This document shows positions 1 through 11,028 of a DNA stretch of 64,000 nt, one piece after another (positions within the stretch are counted from its first letter, which is position 1; every line of letters starts with the position of its first letter). A program made the position numbers and the translations under genes. The notes under the pieces were generated by a model, which was not told where the DNA came from, made no database searches, and saw nothing but the letters and a program-made list of their open reading frames with translations. The DNA is taken from contig PLBP01000003.1 of NCBI GenBank assembly GCA_003135415.1, forward strand, positions 143,201 through 207,200, in the 5' to 3' direction. This DNA is from Hyphomicrobiales bacterium. GTDB lineage: Bacteria > Pseudomonadota > Alphaproteobacteria > Rhizobiales > Xanthobacteraceae.

Positions 1-2
1 CG

Positions 3-704
3 CTAGCCGGTTGCGCTTCCACCAACACTGCAATGGGCTCGAGACCCAATCCCGACGGCTCGATCTCGGCCAACAAAGTGACCAATAGCGATATCGATTG
101 CCCCGGCATGATGGTGCGGAGCGGCGCATCCACCTGGCAGGTTCCGGGCGGCACAACCAGCACCAATCTTCGTTATCAGGGCTCGCTCGGTCAGCTCGCG
201 CGCGAATGCGCGGTCCTCGGCGATGCGATGACCATCAAGGTCGGCGTCGAGGGAAGGGTTCTCGTCGGGCCGAAGGGGGGCGCCGGGAGCGTTGCCGTGC
301 CGCTCCGAATCGCGCTCGTGCAGGAAGGGCCGCAGCCGAAATCGGTGTGGACGAAATTCTATTCGGTTCCGATCAACGTGCCGCCGGGCCAGACCCAGGT
401 CACGTTCACCCATGTCGAGGACGATCTCACCTTCGCCATTCCGCCGTCCAAGGATCTTTCGAGCTACGTGATTTATGTCGGCTACGACCCGCAGACCGCC
501 GCGAGCGGGGCCAAGACCGTGAAGAAGAAATCCGGACCCTCGGACATGAAAGCGGCTTCAAAACCCAAGCCGAAGACGCTGCCGCCGATGGCGGGCAGAC
601 CGCAGCCGATGACGCCGGTGAGCACGCAGCCGACTTTCGCGCCTGCGCCGCCTGCGGGTCAATTGGCGCCGCCGCCGCAGCCGACGGGCGGAACGAACGG
701 GTAG
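3..704 (+). CDS. Partial lipoprotein, function unknown
   Basis: The frame is open to the left edge, so the true start lies outside the window. The first visible residues are LAGCAS, a classical lipobox (L-A-G-C), so this is most likely a lipoprotein cut just after its signal peptide. An internal ATG at 33 would discard the lipobox and is not preferred. About 220 residues follow: a compact middle part, then a low-complexity tail rich in Pro, Lys and Gln from about residue 170, resembling a periplasmic or wall-spanning linker. The stop codon abuts a palindromic repeat. I do not recognise the family, and no function is assigned. Confidence 0.7.
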   Translation, partial: LAGCASTNTAMGSRPNPDGSISANKVTNSDIDCPGMMVRSGASTWQVPGGTTSTNLRYQGSLGQLARECAVLGDAMTIKVGVEGRVLVGPKGGAGSVAVPLRIALVQEGPQPKSVWTKFYSVPINVPPGQTQVTFTHVEDDLTFAIPPSKDLSSYVIYVGYDPQTAASGAKTVKKKSGPSDMKAASKPKPKTLPPMAGRPQPMTPVSTQPTFAPAPPAGQLAPPPQPTGGTNG

Positions 705-752
705 AGCATGATCCCAAAAAGTGGGAACCGGTTTTCGGGAATGATCATGCTC
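704..752. repeat. Extragenic palindrome of GAGCATGATC type
   Basis: The ends GAGCATGATC and GATCATGCTC are perfect inverted repeats around a centre that contains a second small hairpin and AACCGGTTTTCGG. Elements of this look are common between genes in Hyphomicrobiales genomes. The element starts on the last base of the preceding stop codon TAG, exactly as at 19850-19882. It could act as a transcription terminator for the lipoprotein gene. The remaining bases up to 853 hold nothing else that I can identify. Confidence 0.75.
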
Positions 753-853
753 CAAGAATAATGTTAGGAACGCCGCTGGTTCAAACCAACGCGACCGTGT
801 TCTAACGCTCCGCGCGAGCCGCGCGCGGACCGGTTTCAATTTTAGAATTTGGC

Positions 854-1351
854 CTAGTCGAGCCCGGCTTTGACGTCTCGGATCGCGGAGGCGAGCAGGT
901 CGTCGGCGGTCTTGCCCTTGACGGTCTCGCCGAGAATTGTTTCCGAAGCCCTGACTGCCGCATCCGCCGCGGCCGCGCGCACGTCGGCGACCGCTTGCTG
1001 CTCGGCCTGGGCGATTTTCGTCTCCGCCATCTTGGTGCGGCGAGCGACGAATTCTTCCATCCGGGACTTGGCTTCGGCCGCGATTTCCTCCGCCTCAAGC
1101 TTGGCCTGGGCGACCATGGAAGCGGCTTCCGTTTCCACCTCGCGCTGCTTCTTCTGATATTGCGCGAGCAACTTCTGCGCCTCGCTCTTCAGCCGCCGCG
1201 CTTCGGCGAGTTCGTCATGCACTTTGGCGCCGCGCGCATCCAAGCTCGCGAAGATCGAGCGATGTGTGCCGAGCCGCCATAGGAGCGCGAGAAAGATAAA
1301 AAAGGCGACGCCGACCCAGAATTCCGCCTCGTAGAAGAACTGCACCGGCAT
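854..1351 (-). CDS. atpF: ATP synthase F0 subunit b
   Basis: This 165-residue protein has one N-terminal membrane helix (about residues 8-27, VGVAFFIFLALLW) followed by a long charged, Ala/Glu/Lys-rich coiled coil. That is the standard build of the F0 b subunit, which forms the peripheral stalk linking subunit a to the F1 head. It is the last gene of the minus-strand atpI-B-E-F'-F cluster and starts 5 bases after the b' stop. I chose the ATG giving MPVQFFYEAEF because upstream in-frame sequence overlaps b' and is out of character. F1 genes are absent, as expected where F0 and F1 operons are separate. Confidence 0.92.
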   Translation of the reverse strand: MPVQFFYEAEFWVGVAFFIFLALLWRLGTHRSIFASLDARGAKVHDELAEARRLKSEAQKLLAQYQKKQREVETEAASMVAQAKLEAEEIAAEAKSRMEEFVARRTKMAETKIAQAEQQAVADVRAAAADAAVRASETILGETVKGKTADDLLASAIRDVKAGLD

Positions 1352-1356
1352 ACCCC

Positions 1357-1881
1357 TTAGTTGATGGCCCGATCGACCGCGCGCTCGACGGCGGGCTTGG
1401 CGGGTGCCGCCCCCGTCAGCCGCTCGACGATCGCGCCCGCGGCGTCGATCGCGATCCCGCGCACGTTTTTCATCGCGGCGGTCTTGGTCGCTTCGATCTT
1501 TTTCTCGGCGTCGGCGAGCTTGGTGGCAAGGCCCGCTTCCAGCTCCTTGCGGCGCGCTTCCGAGCGTGCGGCAAGTTCCTGGTGCGTCTTCGCGGCGATC
1601 GCCTGGGCATTGGCGCGCGCGTCGGCGAGCGATTTTTCGTAATGCGCGAGCGCCGCCTCGCTTTCGGCCTTCGCCTTCGCGGCTTCCGCGAGGTCGCTTT
1701 CGATACGCGTGCGCCGTGCCGCCAGGATCGATGCCACGCGTGGCAGCACGAACTTCCATAACAGCGCATACAGCACGACGAAGCTCAGCACGAGCCAGAC
1801 GAGCTGCGAGGCAAAATGCTCCTTCTGGAAGGGCGGGAAGGGTCCCTTCTCGTGTGCCGCTTCGGTATGCGCCTTTTCCAT
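1357..1881 (-). CDS. atpF': ATP synthase F0 subunit b'
   Basis: A second b-type subunit of 174 residues. It has a short polar N-terminus, one membrane helix (about residues 29-50, LVWLVLSFVVLYALLW) and a long Ala/Lys/Glu coiled coil. Two different b subunits (b and b') that form a heterodimeric peripheral stalk are typical of phototrophic and many other alphaproteobacteria. The chosen start is MEKAHTEA at 1881. Upstream in-frame codons run into the 28-base gap after atpE and look non-coding. It lies between atpE and atpF. Confidence 0.9.
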   Translation of the reverse strand: MEKAHTEAAHEKGPFPPFQKEHFASQLVWLVLSFVVLYALLWKFVLPRVASILAARRTRIESDLAEAAKAKAESEAALAHYEKSLADARANAQAIAAKTHQELAARSEARRKELEAGLATKLADAEKKIEATKTAAMKNVRGIAIDAAGAIVERLTGAAPAKPAVERAVDRAIN

Positions 1882-1909
1882 CGCCGTCACCGCGACCCGA
1901 GGGCCGCCC

Positions 1910-2137
1910 TTAGAGCGCGAACAGGAGCAGAAGCGCAATCAGCAGCGAGAAGATGCCGAGCGCTTCGGTCACGGCGAAGCCGAAGATGAGGTTGCCGAAT
2001 TGCGCCTGCGCGGCGGACGGATTGCGGAGTGCGGCCGCGAGGTAGTGACCGAAGATGGCGCCGACGCCGACGCCGGCGCCGCCCATTCCGATGCAGGCAA
2101 TTCCAGCGCCGATGTATTTTGCAGCTTGCGGATCCAT
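1910..2137 (-). CDS. atpE: ATP synthase F0 subunit c
   Basis: The 75-residue protein is a two-helix hairpin: a Gly-rich first helix ([20 protein letters not shown]), a polar loop around RNPSAAQAQ, and a second helix with the ion-carrying carboxylate in [10 protein letters not shown]. The Glu in helix 2 is the proton-binding residue of the rotating c-ring. The length is normal. A purine-rich stretch (AAGGAG on the minus strand) lies just upstream of the ATG, as expected for a strongly translated ring subunit. It sits between atpB and atpF'. Confidence 0.95.
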   Translation of the reverse strand: MDPQAAKYIGAGIACIGMGGAGVGVGAIFGHYLAAALRNPSAAQAQFGNLIFGFAVTEALGIFSLLIALLLLFAL

Positions 2138-2173
2138 GGGAAGAACTCCTTTTGGGTTTTCGAGGAAGATGGG

Positions 2174-2920
2174 CTAGTGGCCCGGGTGAATCGCATCGTT
2201 GAGGTAGATGCAAGTGAGAATGGCGAAAACATAAGCCTGCAGGAACGCCACCAGAAGCTCGAGCGCGGTCAGCGCGACCGTGAGCGCAAGCGGCAACAGC
2301 GCGCCGATCCAGCCGGCGATACCGAGGCCGCCCAAGAGCGCTACGAAGCCGGCGAAGACCTTGAGCGTGATATGGCCGGCGAGGATGTTCGCGAATAGTC
2401 GCACGCTGTGCGAAATCGGGCGCGAGAAGAACGACATCACCTCGATCGCCACGATCAAGGGCAAGATATAGACCGGCACCCCGCTCGGCACGAACAATTT
2501 CAAAAATCGCAATCCGTTGTGCCAGAAGCCATAAATGATCACGGTGAGAAAGACGACGAAGGCAAGAAATACGGTCACGACGATATGGCTCGTCACCGCG
2601 AACAGGCCCGGAATCATCCCGAACATATTGAGCACGAGAATGAAGCTGAACAGCGTGAAGACGAGCGGGAAGAACTTCATGCCCTGCTCGCCCGCCGATT
2701 GGCGCACCATGCCGGCGACGAATTCGTAAGTCGTCTCGACCACCGACTGCGCGCGGTCCGGCACCAGGCTCCGGCGCGCCGTTGCCACCAGCATGCCGGC
2801 GACGATGATGAACACCGCCGCGAACATGAAGAGGGCCGAATTGGTGATCGAGATCTCGTACCCGCCGATATGGCCGAGGATGTAGATCTTCGAAATGTTA
2901 AACTGGTGGATCGGATCCAT
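2174..2920 (-). CDS. atpB: ATP synthase F0 subunit a
   Basis: A 248-residue membrane protein with five or six hydrophobic helices. The key segment [12 protein letters not shown] carries the conserved Arg that faces the c-ring Glu during proton transfer. The N-terminal MDPIHQFNI and the [19 protein letters not shown] stretch are typical of alphaproteobacterial subunit a. It follows atpI by 17 bases and precedes atpE by 36 bases, all on one strand and clearly co-transcribed. Confidence 0.95.
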   Translation of the reverse strand: MDPIHQFNISKIYILGHIGGYEISITNSALFMFAAVFIIVAGMLVATARRSLVPDRAQSVVETTYEFVAGMVRQSAGEQGMKFFPLVFTLFSFILVLNMFGMIPGLFAVTSHIVVTVFLAFVVFLTVIIYGFWHNGLRFLKLFVPSGVPVYILPLIVAIEVMSFFSRPISHSVRLFANILAGHITLKVFAGFVALLGGLGIAGWIGALLPLALTVALTALELLVAFLQAYVFAILTCIYLNDAIHPGH

Positions 2921-2937
2921 ACCCCGGCCCTACGTCC

Positions 2938-3297
2938 TCAATCCTTCTTCACCGAAGCGCCCTGTTGGGCGACGAGGCCCGCGGCACGCACCACGTTCAT
3001 AGTGCCCGCGCCGAAGCCGAGGAGGAGAAACACGATCAGCCCCCAGGGCGATGTGCCCGCGAAGTGGTCGATGATCCAGCCGATCAGGCCGCCCAACAGA
3101 ACGCCGGCGACGAATTCGCTGGAAAGCCTGAGTGCCACCGCGAGATTGGTCGGCTCGTCTTTCCGCTTTGCCTCGTCCTCGCGCATTTCCTCGGCCTCGT
3201 GCTGCCGTTTCGCCCCTGCTTCATGGATGCGCTCGCCTAGTTGCTTGAGCCTTGCGGACAAGGCGGCTTCATCGTCCGGCGAGCGCCGATCCGCCAT
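2938..3297 (-). CDS. atpI: ATP synthase accessory protein AtpI
   Basis: This 119-residue protein has a charged, coiled-coil N-terminal half followed by two membrane helices (about residues 60-80 and 85-105) separated by a short loop. The Gly-rich first helix (GVLLGGLIGWIID) is characteristic of AtpI/AtpQ-type proteins, which assist c-ring assembly and possibly Mg2+ uptake. It is the first gene of the F0 cluster. I chose MADRRSPDDEAAL at 3297 because the longer upstream reading is Arg/Phe-rich and runs into the intergenic region. Confidence 0.87.
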   Translation of the reverse strand: MADRRSPDDEAALSARLKQLGERIHEAGAKRQHEAEEMREDEAKRKDEPTNLAVALRLSSEFVAGVLLGGLIGWIIDHFAGTSPWGLIVFLLLGFGAGTMNVVRAAGLVAQQGASVKKD

Positions 3298-3410
3298 CGC
3301 GAACCCTTCGAACCCTTGAAAACGCGGCGAAACATAGAGTCGACGCGTAGGCGAGTCAAGAAAACGGCCGGCACCCAAGGCCTTGGCGTCGCTAAAAAAT
3401 CTCTTTTTTT

Positions 3411-3428
3411 GAGGGCGTTTTTGCCCTC
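3411..3428 (-). terminator. Candidate hairpin after smc
   Basis: Directly after the smc stop on the minus strand there is a 6-bp stem (GAGGGC and GCCCTC) with an A-rich loop, then an A-run and about ten bases later a run of six T. It could end smc transcription and separate it from atpI, but the T-run does not abut the stem, so the call is weak. Confidence 0.35.
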
Positions 3429-6400
3429 TCAGGCGGCTTGGTAGCTCTTGGCGGTTTCAAGATCGACCGAGACGAGTTGCGAGACGCCGTGCTCGGCCAT
3501 CGTCACCCCGAACAGCCGGTTCATCCGGCTCATCGAGATCGGATTGTGGGTGACGACGAGGAAACGCGTCGCGGTGAGGCGGATCATTTCATCGAGAAGA
3601 TTGCAAAAGCGCTCGACATTGGAGTCGTCGAGCGGCGCGTCCACCTCGTCGAGCACGCAGATCGGCGCGGGATTGGTGAGAAACACCGCGAAAATAAGCG
3701 AAAGCGCCGTCAGCGCCTGCTCGCCGCCGGAGAGCAGCGACAGCGTCTGCGGCTTCTTGCCGGGCGGGCGGGCGAGAATGTCGAGGCCCGCCTGCAGCGG
3801 GTCCTCGGAGTCAGTGAGGATCAACTCGGCGGTACCGCCATTGAACAATCCCGTGAACAATTTCTTGAAATGCTCGTTTACGGTCGCGAACGAAGCGACG
3901 AGCCGGGCGCGCGCCTCGCGGTCAAGGTTGGAAATGCCTTGCCGCAGACGCTTGATTGCTTCGACCAGATCGTCGCGCTCGGAAACGAGGCCGTCATGCT
4001 GACCCTCGACCTCGCGCAGCTCCTCGTCGGCGCGCAAGTTCACCGCGCCGAGCCGCTCGCGCTCTTGTTCCAGGCGTTGCAACTTCGCCTCGACGGCAAC
4101 GGGATCGGGCGGCTCACCATCTTCTTCCAGGACTTTCTTGAGCTTCGCCTCGTCCGGAATTCCGCCGAACGCCTCGGTCACGTCGCGTGAAAGCGATGAG
4201 CGCCGCTCGCGCGCGCCCTCTAACCGCGCTTCCGCGCGCGCCGCCTCTTCGCGCGCGGTGGAAAGCTCGTCGAGCGCCGAGCGCCCGGCGCGATCGGCGT
4301 GCGTGAGCTTGGCTTCGGCTTCCGCCAGCCGGTCGGCGGCAGCGCGCCGCGCAGTCTCGGCGGTGGAAATCTGCGACATGAGGTTCTGGCGCTGTTCGGC
4401 GAACGCCTTCGGCGCCTGGTCGAGGTCCGCCCGCTCGGTGCGCGTCTCGACAAGGCGTTCTTCGAGCGATTGAATCCGGCCGCGCGCGCCTTCCTCGCGC
4501 TCGCGCCAGGCGGCCCGTTCCGAGCCGAGAAACGTGAGGCGCTGCGCGCGCGCCGCGCGCTCGCGCTCCAATCCATCGAGTTCGGCTCTCGCCGAGGCGA
4601 GCGTGCTGCGATCCTCCGCGAGCACGCCGCGCACGGCTTCGAGCTCGCTCCCGAGCCGCTTGCCGTCGGGGAGCGCGTGCTGATGTTTCTTCGCTTCCGC
4701 CTGCGCCGCCGCGTTTTCATCGCGGCTCGCGATCAAGCGCGCGCGGTTTTCGGTAGCGGCGGAAGCCTGCGCCGCGCTGTGCAAGGACGCGCGCGCTTCG
4801 TTTTGCGCCTTTTCGGCGGACGCGGCCTCCGCTTCGGCGGTCTTTACCGCCGCGGCAAGACGCTCTACCCGCGCGCGCGCCGCCTCGATCTCACGGTCGA
4901 TCTCCGCCAGGCGATTGCGCGAAGCGAGCTGTTTTCCGGCTGCCGTCGGTGCGTCGGCTTTCACGATGAAGCCGTCCCAGCGCCACAGGTCGCCTTCCTT
5001 CGATACCAGCCGCTGGCCCGGGTGTAGTTGCGCGCGGAGCCGCGGACCGTCGGCGCGCTTGACGATTCCGATCTGGGCGAGGCGGCGGGCGAGCGCCGCC
5101 GGCGCCTTGACATACACCGAGAGCGGCTCGACGCCTGTCGGCAAGCCCGGATCGGCGGCGGCGGGTTGGGCGCCGCCCCAATGCATGGGGGAGGCGGTGT
5201 CGGTCGGCGCTTCGAGATCGTCGCCGAGCGCGGTGCCGAGCGCGGTTTCGTAACCCGGATCGACCTTGATCGTATCCATCACCGGCGGCCACAGCTTTTT
5301 CTCCGCCGTGCCCAGCATCTTCGCGAGCGTCTTCGCTTCGGTCTCCAACCGGTGCAGGTGCTGCTCGGCTTCTACGAGCGGCTTCTTCGCGGCATCCAGC
5401 GCCTGGGCCGCGGCGGAGCGGGCGGCCTCCGCGCGAAGCGCGCGCGCATCGGCGTCGGAGAGCTTTTCCGGCGCCCCCACGCCGCCCTTGGTTTCCCGCT
5501 CGAGCGCGGCGATCTCGCCCTCGAGCTTTGTCAGGCGCTCCGTCTGGTCAGCGAGCGCCCGCTCGACCTGGTGCTTGCGGGCGGTGAAATCGGCGAGTGC
5601 TGCGGTGGCGTCGGCGAACAGCTTTTCGCTCTGCCTGACTTCATGCTCCGCCTCGGCCTGGCGCGTGCGCGCGGCTTCCTCGCCGCCTTCGCGCTCCTTG
5701 GCCTCGATCGAAACCGCGTCCTCCTCGCGCGCAAGCCGCGCCAGCACTCCACCCGCGTCCTTGGCGAGCGAGCGTTCGCGCTCCAAATCCTGCGCGAGCT
5801 GGGTGAGCCGCCGGTCGAGTTCTTCGCTCCGCGCTTTCGCCCGCGCTTCCTCGCGATCGAGATCGCCGCGGGCAAGATTAAGACGCTGCAGGGCCGCCGC
5901 CGCCGCCGCTTCCGCCTCGCGCAGGGGATTGAGTTTTTCCGAGGCCGCGGATTGCGCCTTGACCGCTTCCGTCTCCACCCGCGTCCGGTCGGCGACCGCG
6001 CGCTGGGTGAGATGGAGTGCGCGTTCGGCTTCCGCCACGGCGGCTTCCGCGTCACGCCAGCGAAGCCCGAGCAACAGGCTCTGCTGCTTGCGGATGTCGT
6101 TGGCGACGTTCTTGTAGCGCGTCGTCTGGCGCGCCTGGCGCTTGAGGCCGTCGATCTGGCTCGCGATCTGGACGATCACGTCCTCAAGCCGCTGCAAATT
6201 ATGTTCGGCGGCTTTCAGCCGCACTTCGGCCTCGTGCCGCCGCGCGTGCAGGCCGGAAATGCCCGCCGCCTCTTCGAGGATGCGCCGCCGCTGCTCGGGC
6301 TTGGCGTTGATGATCTCGCCGATCTGCCCCTGGCGGACGAGGGCGGGCGAGCGCGATCCCGAGGAAGCGTCGGCGAACAGGATGTGCACGTCGCGCTGGC

Positions 6401-6767
6401 GCACCTCGCGGCCGTTGATGCGATAGGCGGAGCCTGCCTCGCGCTCGATCCGGCGCGACACCTCGATGATTTCCTCGTCGTTGAAGGCCGCGGGCGCCGA
6501 GCGGTCGGAATTGTCGAGCACGAGCACGATTTCAGCGGCGTTGCGCGCCGGCCGGTTGTTGGTGCCGGAGAAAATGACGTCGTCCATCTCGGCGGCGCGC
6601 ATCGCCTTGTGCGAGCTCTCGCCCATTACCCAGCGCAACGCCTCGACGAGGTTCGACTTGCCGCATCCGTTCGGGCCGACGACGCCCGTGAGCCCCGGTT
6701 CGATCAAGAACTCGCAGGGCTCGACGAAGGATTTGAAGCCGATCAGCCTGAGCTTATTGAATTGCAT
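3429..6767 (-). CDS. smc: Chromosome segregation protein SMC
   Basis: A 1112-residue SMC ATPase, close to the usual alphaproteobacterial length. The N-terminus carries the Walker A motif GPNGCGKSN at about residues 31-39. A first coiled coil follows to about residue 480, then a globular hinge region at about 500-620 and a second coiled coil. The C-terminal head has the ABC signature LLSGGEQALTAL and the Walker B region ICVLDEVDAPLD. SMC with ScpAB entraps and organises chromosomal DNA. It lies 114 bases downstream of a DsbA-like gene, and this dsbA-smc order is often seen in the group. No ScpA or ScpB is in the window. Confidence 0.96.
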   Translation of the reverse strand: MQFNKLRLIGFKSFVEPCEFLIEPGLTGVVGPNGCGKSNLVEALRWVMGESSHKAMRAAEMDDVIFSGTNNRPARNAAEIVLVLDNSDRSAPAAFNDEEIIEVSRRIEREAGSAYRINGREVRQRDVHILFADASSGSRSPALVRQGQIGEIINAKPEQRRRILEEAAGISGLHARRHEAEVRLKAAEHNLQRLEDVIVQIASQIDGLKRQARQTTRYKNVANDIRKQQSLLLGLRWRDAEAAVAEAERALHLTQRAVADRTRVETEAVKAQSAASEKLNPLREAEAAAAAALQRLNLARGDLDREEARAKARSEELDRRLTQLAQDLERERSLAKDAGGVLARLAREEDAVSIEAKEREGGEEAARTRQAEAEHEVRQSEKLFADATAALADFTARKHQVERALADQTERLTKLEGEIAALERETKGGVGAPEKLSDADARALRAEAARSAAAQALDAAKKPLVEAEQHLHRLETEAKTLAKMLGTAEKKLWPPVMDTIKVDPGYETALGTALGDDLEAPTDTASPMHWGGAQPAAADPGLPTGVEPLSVYVKAPAALARRLAQIGIVKRADGPRLRAQLHPGQRLVSKEGDLWRWDGFIVKADAPTAAGKQLASRNRLAEIDREIEAARARVERLAAAVKTAEAEAASAEKAQNEARASLHSAAQASAATENRARLIASRDENAAAQAEAKKHQHALPDGKRLGSELEAVRGVLAEDRSTLASARAELDGLERERAARAQRLTFLGSERAAWREREEGARGRIQSLEERLVETRTERADLDQAPKAFAEQRQNLMSQISTAETARRAAADRLAEAEAKLTHADRAGRSALDELSTAREEAARAEARLEGARERRSSLSRDVTEAFGGIPDEAKLKKVLEEDGEPPDPVAVEAKLQRLEQERERLGAVNLRADEELREVEGQHDGLVSERDDLVEAIKRLRQGISNLDREARARLVASFATVNEHFKKLFTGLFNGGTAELILTDSEDPLQAGLDILARPPGKKPQTLSLLSGGEQALTALSLIFAVFLTNPAPICVLDEVDAPLDDSNVERFCNLLDEMIRLTATRFLVVTHNPISMSRMNRLFGVTMAEHGVSQLVSVDLETAKSYQAA

Positions 6768-6881
6768 GCACGCTCCGGATTCGCGCTTCTTGCGGGCGCG
6801 ATTCGTCGATCCGTCACAATGCGTTGGCGGCCATCCGACGGCAAGCCCGGGGCGGCGTTTCCGGCCCCCGAAATGCGGGGA

Positions 6882-7553
6882 TTATTCGGCCTTGATCATC
6901 GGATCGATGACCTTGCTCAACGCTTCTAACGTGGCCTCGCCGCGCAGCATCTGGCCATTGATGAAGAAGGTGGGCGTTCCGCTGACCCCGAATTTCTCGT
7001 TGGCGCGGCGTGCCGATTCTTCGATCGCCTGTGACAGCTTCTGGTCGGTGAGGCAGGCCTCGAACGACTGCTCGGTGAAGCCAGCCTGCTTGGCGATGGC
7101 GAGCAACGCCTTCGGCGGGTCGGGCACGAACGCCCAGTTCTTCTGCTGCTCGAACAAGACCTCGACCATCGGATAGTATTTGTCCTCGGGCAGGCAGCGC
7201 GCGAGCGCAAAAGCGCCGGCCGCGATCGGATCGAGCGGGAACTCGCGCAGAATGTAGCGCACCTTGCCGGTATCGATGTATTTCTTCTTGAAGTCCGGAT
7301 AGACCGCGGTGTGAAACTTCGCGCAGTGGCTGCAGGTCATCGAGGCATATTCGACGACGGTGACCTGCGTTTTATCCGCCCCCGCCCGGTCGGCCTGCGT
7401 TTTATCCGCTCGTGATCCCACCACCCGATCGGGCAACGGCCCCGGCGCCATCAGGTCGGCGACATTGACGGTTTGCGCGCGGGCAGGCAGCGCGGGGTAG
7501 ATCAGCGTCAGCGCGCCGAATGTAAAGAGCAAATGCCGCCGGGAAAAAATCAC
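6882..7553 (-). CDS. DsbA-family periplasmic thiol:disulfide oxidoreductase
   Basis: The 223-residue protein has an N-terminal signal peptide ending near PARAQ (about residue 27) and a thioredoxin-fold DsbA domain with the active-site CSHC at residues 74-77 (MTCSHCAKFH). The cis-Pro loop is visible as GVSGTPTFFINGQ. The family oxidises or isomerises disulfides in exported proteins. An unusual point is a short internal duplication before the domain, where ADKTQ occurs twice, encoded by a repeated 16-base stretch. It lies upstream of smc on the same strand and downstream of the DUF721 gene. Confidence 0.88.
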   Translation of the reverse strand: MIFSRRHLLFTFGALTLIYPALPARAQTVNVADLMAPGPLPDRVVGSRADKTQADRAGADKTQVTVVEYASMTCSHCAKFHTAVYPDFKKKYIDTGKVRYILREFPLDPIAAGAFALARCLPEDKYYPMVEVLFEQQKNWAFVPDPPKALLAIAKQAGFTEQSFEACLTDQKLSQAIEESARRANEKFGVSGTPTFFINGQMLRGEATLEALSKVIDPMIKAE

Positions 7554-7631
7554 GTTCAGCCTCCGTTCGATATTGACCGAATACCTATCGGGTAGATTGT
7601 GGCAAGCATGGGGAATGAAGGAAAGCGGCCA

Positions 7632-8126
7632 TCACGCCCTCGTGACGCGGCCGCGCACGAGCGCGCCGAGACGCGCGATCGACTGGCCGAGGGAAGCGTC
7701 TTCGAACGAACCTATCTCTTTTGTAATCTCTTCGACCGCCGCGGCCTCCGGCTCGTGCACGGTCGGCGGGGTAGCGCGCGGCGTAACCGGGCCCTGGCGG
7801 ATCGCGATGCGGCCGACGCAGCGCCAACCGAAATAGCGATTGACCCGCTCCATCACGATCGGCGCCAGATACTGCAATTCGATGGCGTAGGCGCCCTCGA
7901 CCCGCACAGTGAGCGTGCCGACCGAGTCGGGGTCGTCGCGCCGCGGCCAGTGCAGGCGCATCGGCTCGGAGCGGCCGACGAGTTCCGGTCCGACGATGTC
8001 CTCCCAATGGGTAACGATTTCGATCGCCGCGAAGCCCTGGCGCGAGAACGCCTCGTTCACGCATTGGCCGACGAGGTCGGCGAGCGGGGTGGCGGAGCGG
8101 TATTTGCGGACTGGTGGGGATATCAT
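7632..8126 (-). CDS. DUF721 (DciA-like) protein
   Basis: This 164-residue protein has the DUF721 core near residues 15-100: LADLVGQCVNEAFSRQGF, then ITHW-like WEDIVGPELV and a Leu/Val-rich strand-helix part (LTVRVEGAYAIELQYLAPIV). DUF721 includes DciA, a loader of the replicative helicase. Whether this longer alphaproteobacterial form does that job is not shown. I start at MISPPVRKYRS (8126), which leaves a short divergent spacer to mutY; the longer reading would overlap mutY. The C-terminal tail is variable and acidic. Confidence 0.75.
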   Translation of the reverse strand: MISPPVRKYRSATPLADLVGQCVNEAFSRQGFAAIEIVTHWEDIVGPELVGRSEPMRLHWPRRDDPDSVGTLTVRVEGAYAIELQYLAPIVMERVNRYFGWRCVGRIAIRQGPVTPRATPPTVHEPEAAAVEEITKEIGSFEDASLGQSIARLGALVRGRVTRA

Positions 8127-8172
8127 CAAGCGTGATCCGGCGGGGTAGCCGGCTTCCGTGGCGGGACAACGA

Positions 8173-10583
<2,411 letters not shown>

Positions 10584-11018
10584 TCAGCCGGGAAGCTCGA
10601 TTTGCCCGCTTTCATCGAGCGGAAATCCGGGGTTGTAGGCGACCTCCCAAAGATGCCGGTCGGGATCGGCGAAATAGCCCGTATAGCCGCCCCAGAAGGC
10701 GCGTCCTCCGGGCTTCACAATCCTTCCGCCCGCCTTTTCGGCGGCCTGAAGTGTCGTGTCGACGGAAGCCTCATCGGAAACGTTGAACGCAAGGGCGACA
10801 CCGGAAAATCCTGGCTTCGAGTCTTCGAGCCCTGCGTCCTTGGCAAGGTCCGCGCGCCCCCACCCCGCCAGCACGACACCACCCGCTTCAAAAAAGGCCA
10901 CGTCTTTTGCGGCCTTCACGCCACGCTTCATGCCAAGCGCCGCATAAAATCGCGCCGCGCGCTCCACATCGCGAACGCCCAGCGTGATCAACGTCGCGCG
11001 CAGCGGCGGCAGTGCCAT
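10584..11018 (-). CDS. VOC-family (glyoxalase/bleomycin-resistance fold) protein
   Basis: This 144-residue single-domain protein has the VOC pattern: ITLGVRDVERAARFYAALGM near the N-terminus, and GGYTGYFADPDRHLWEVAYNP near the C-terminus, the latter carrying the usual metal-ligand Glu in WEVAYNP. The superfamily includes lyases, dioxygenases and resistance proteins, and the substrate cannot be read from sequence. I start at MALPPLRATL (11018); the longer frame enters the radical SAM gene. It follows that gene by 10 bases on the same strand and may be co-transcribed. Confidence 0.85.
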   Translation of the reverse strand: MALPPLRATLITLGVRDVERAARFYAALGMKRGVKAAKDVAFFEAGGVVLAGWGRADLAKDAGLEDSKPGFSGVALAFNVSDEASVDTTLQAAEKAGGRIVKPGGRAFWGGYTGYFADPDRHLWEVAYNPGFPLDESGQIELPG

Positions 11019-11028
11019 CGCGCGCCCC

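Noticed and set aside
5028..6929. 633-codon open frame on the plus strand opposite smc
   Set aside because: It is antisense to the whole smc 5' half. High GC with biased third positions keeps the opposite frame open, and the composition is Arg/Ala/Leu-rich with no recognisable motif.
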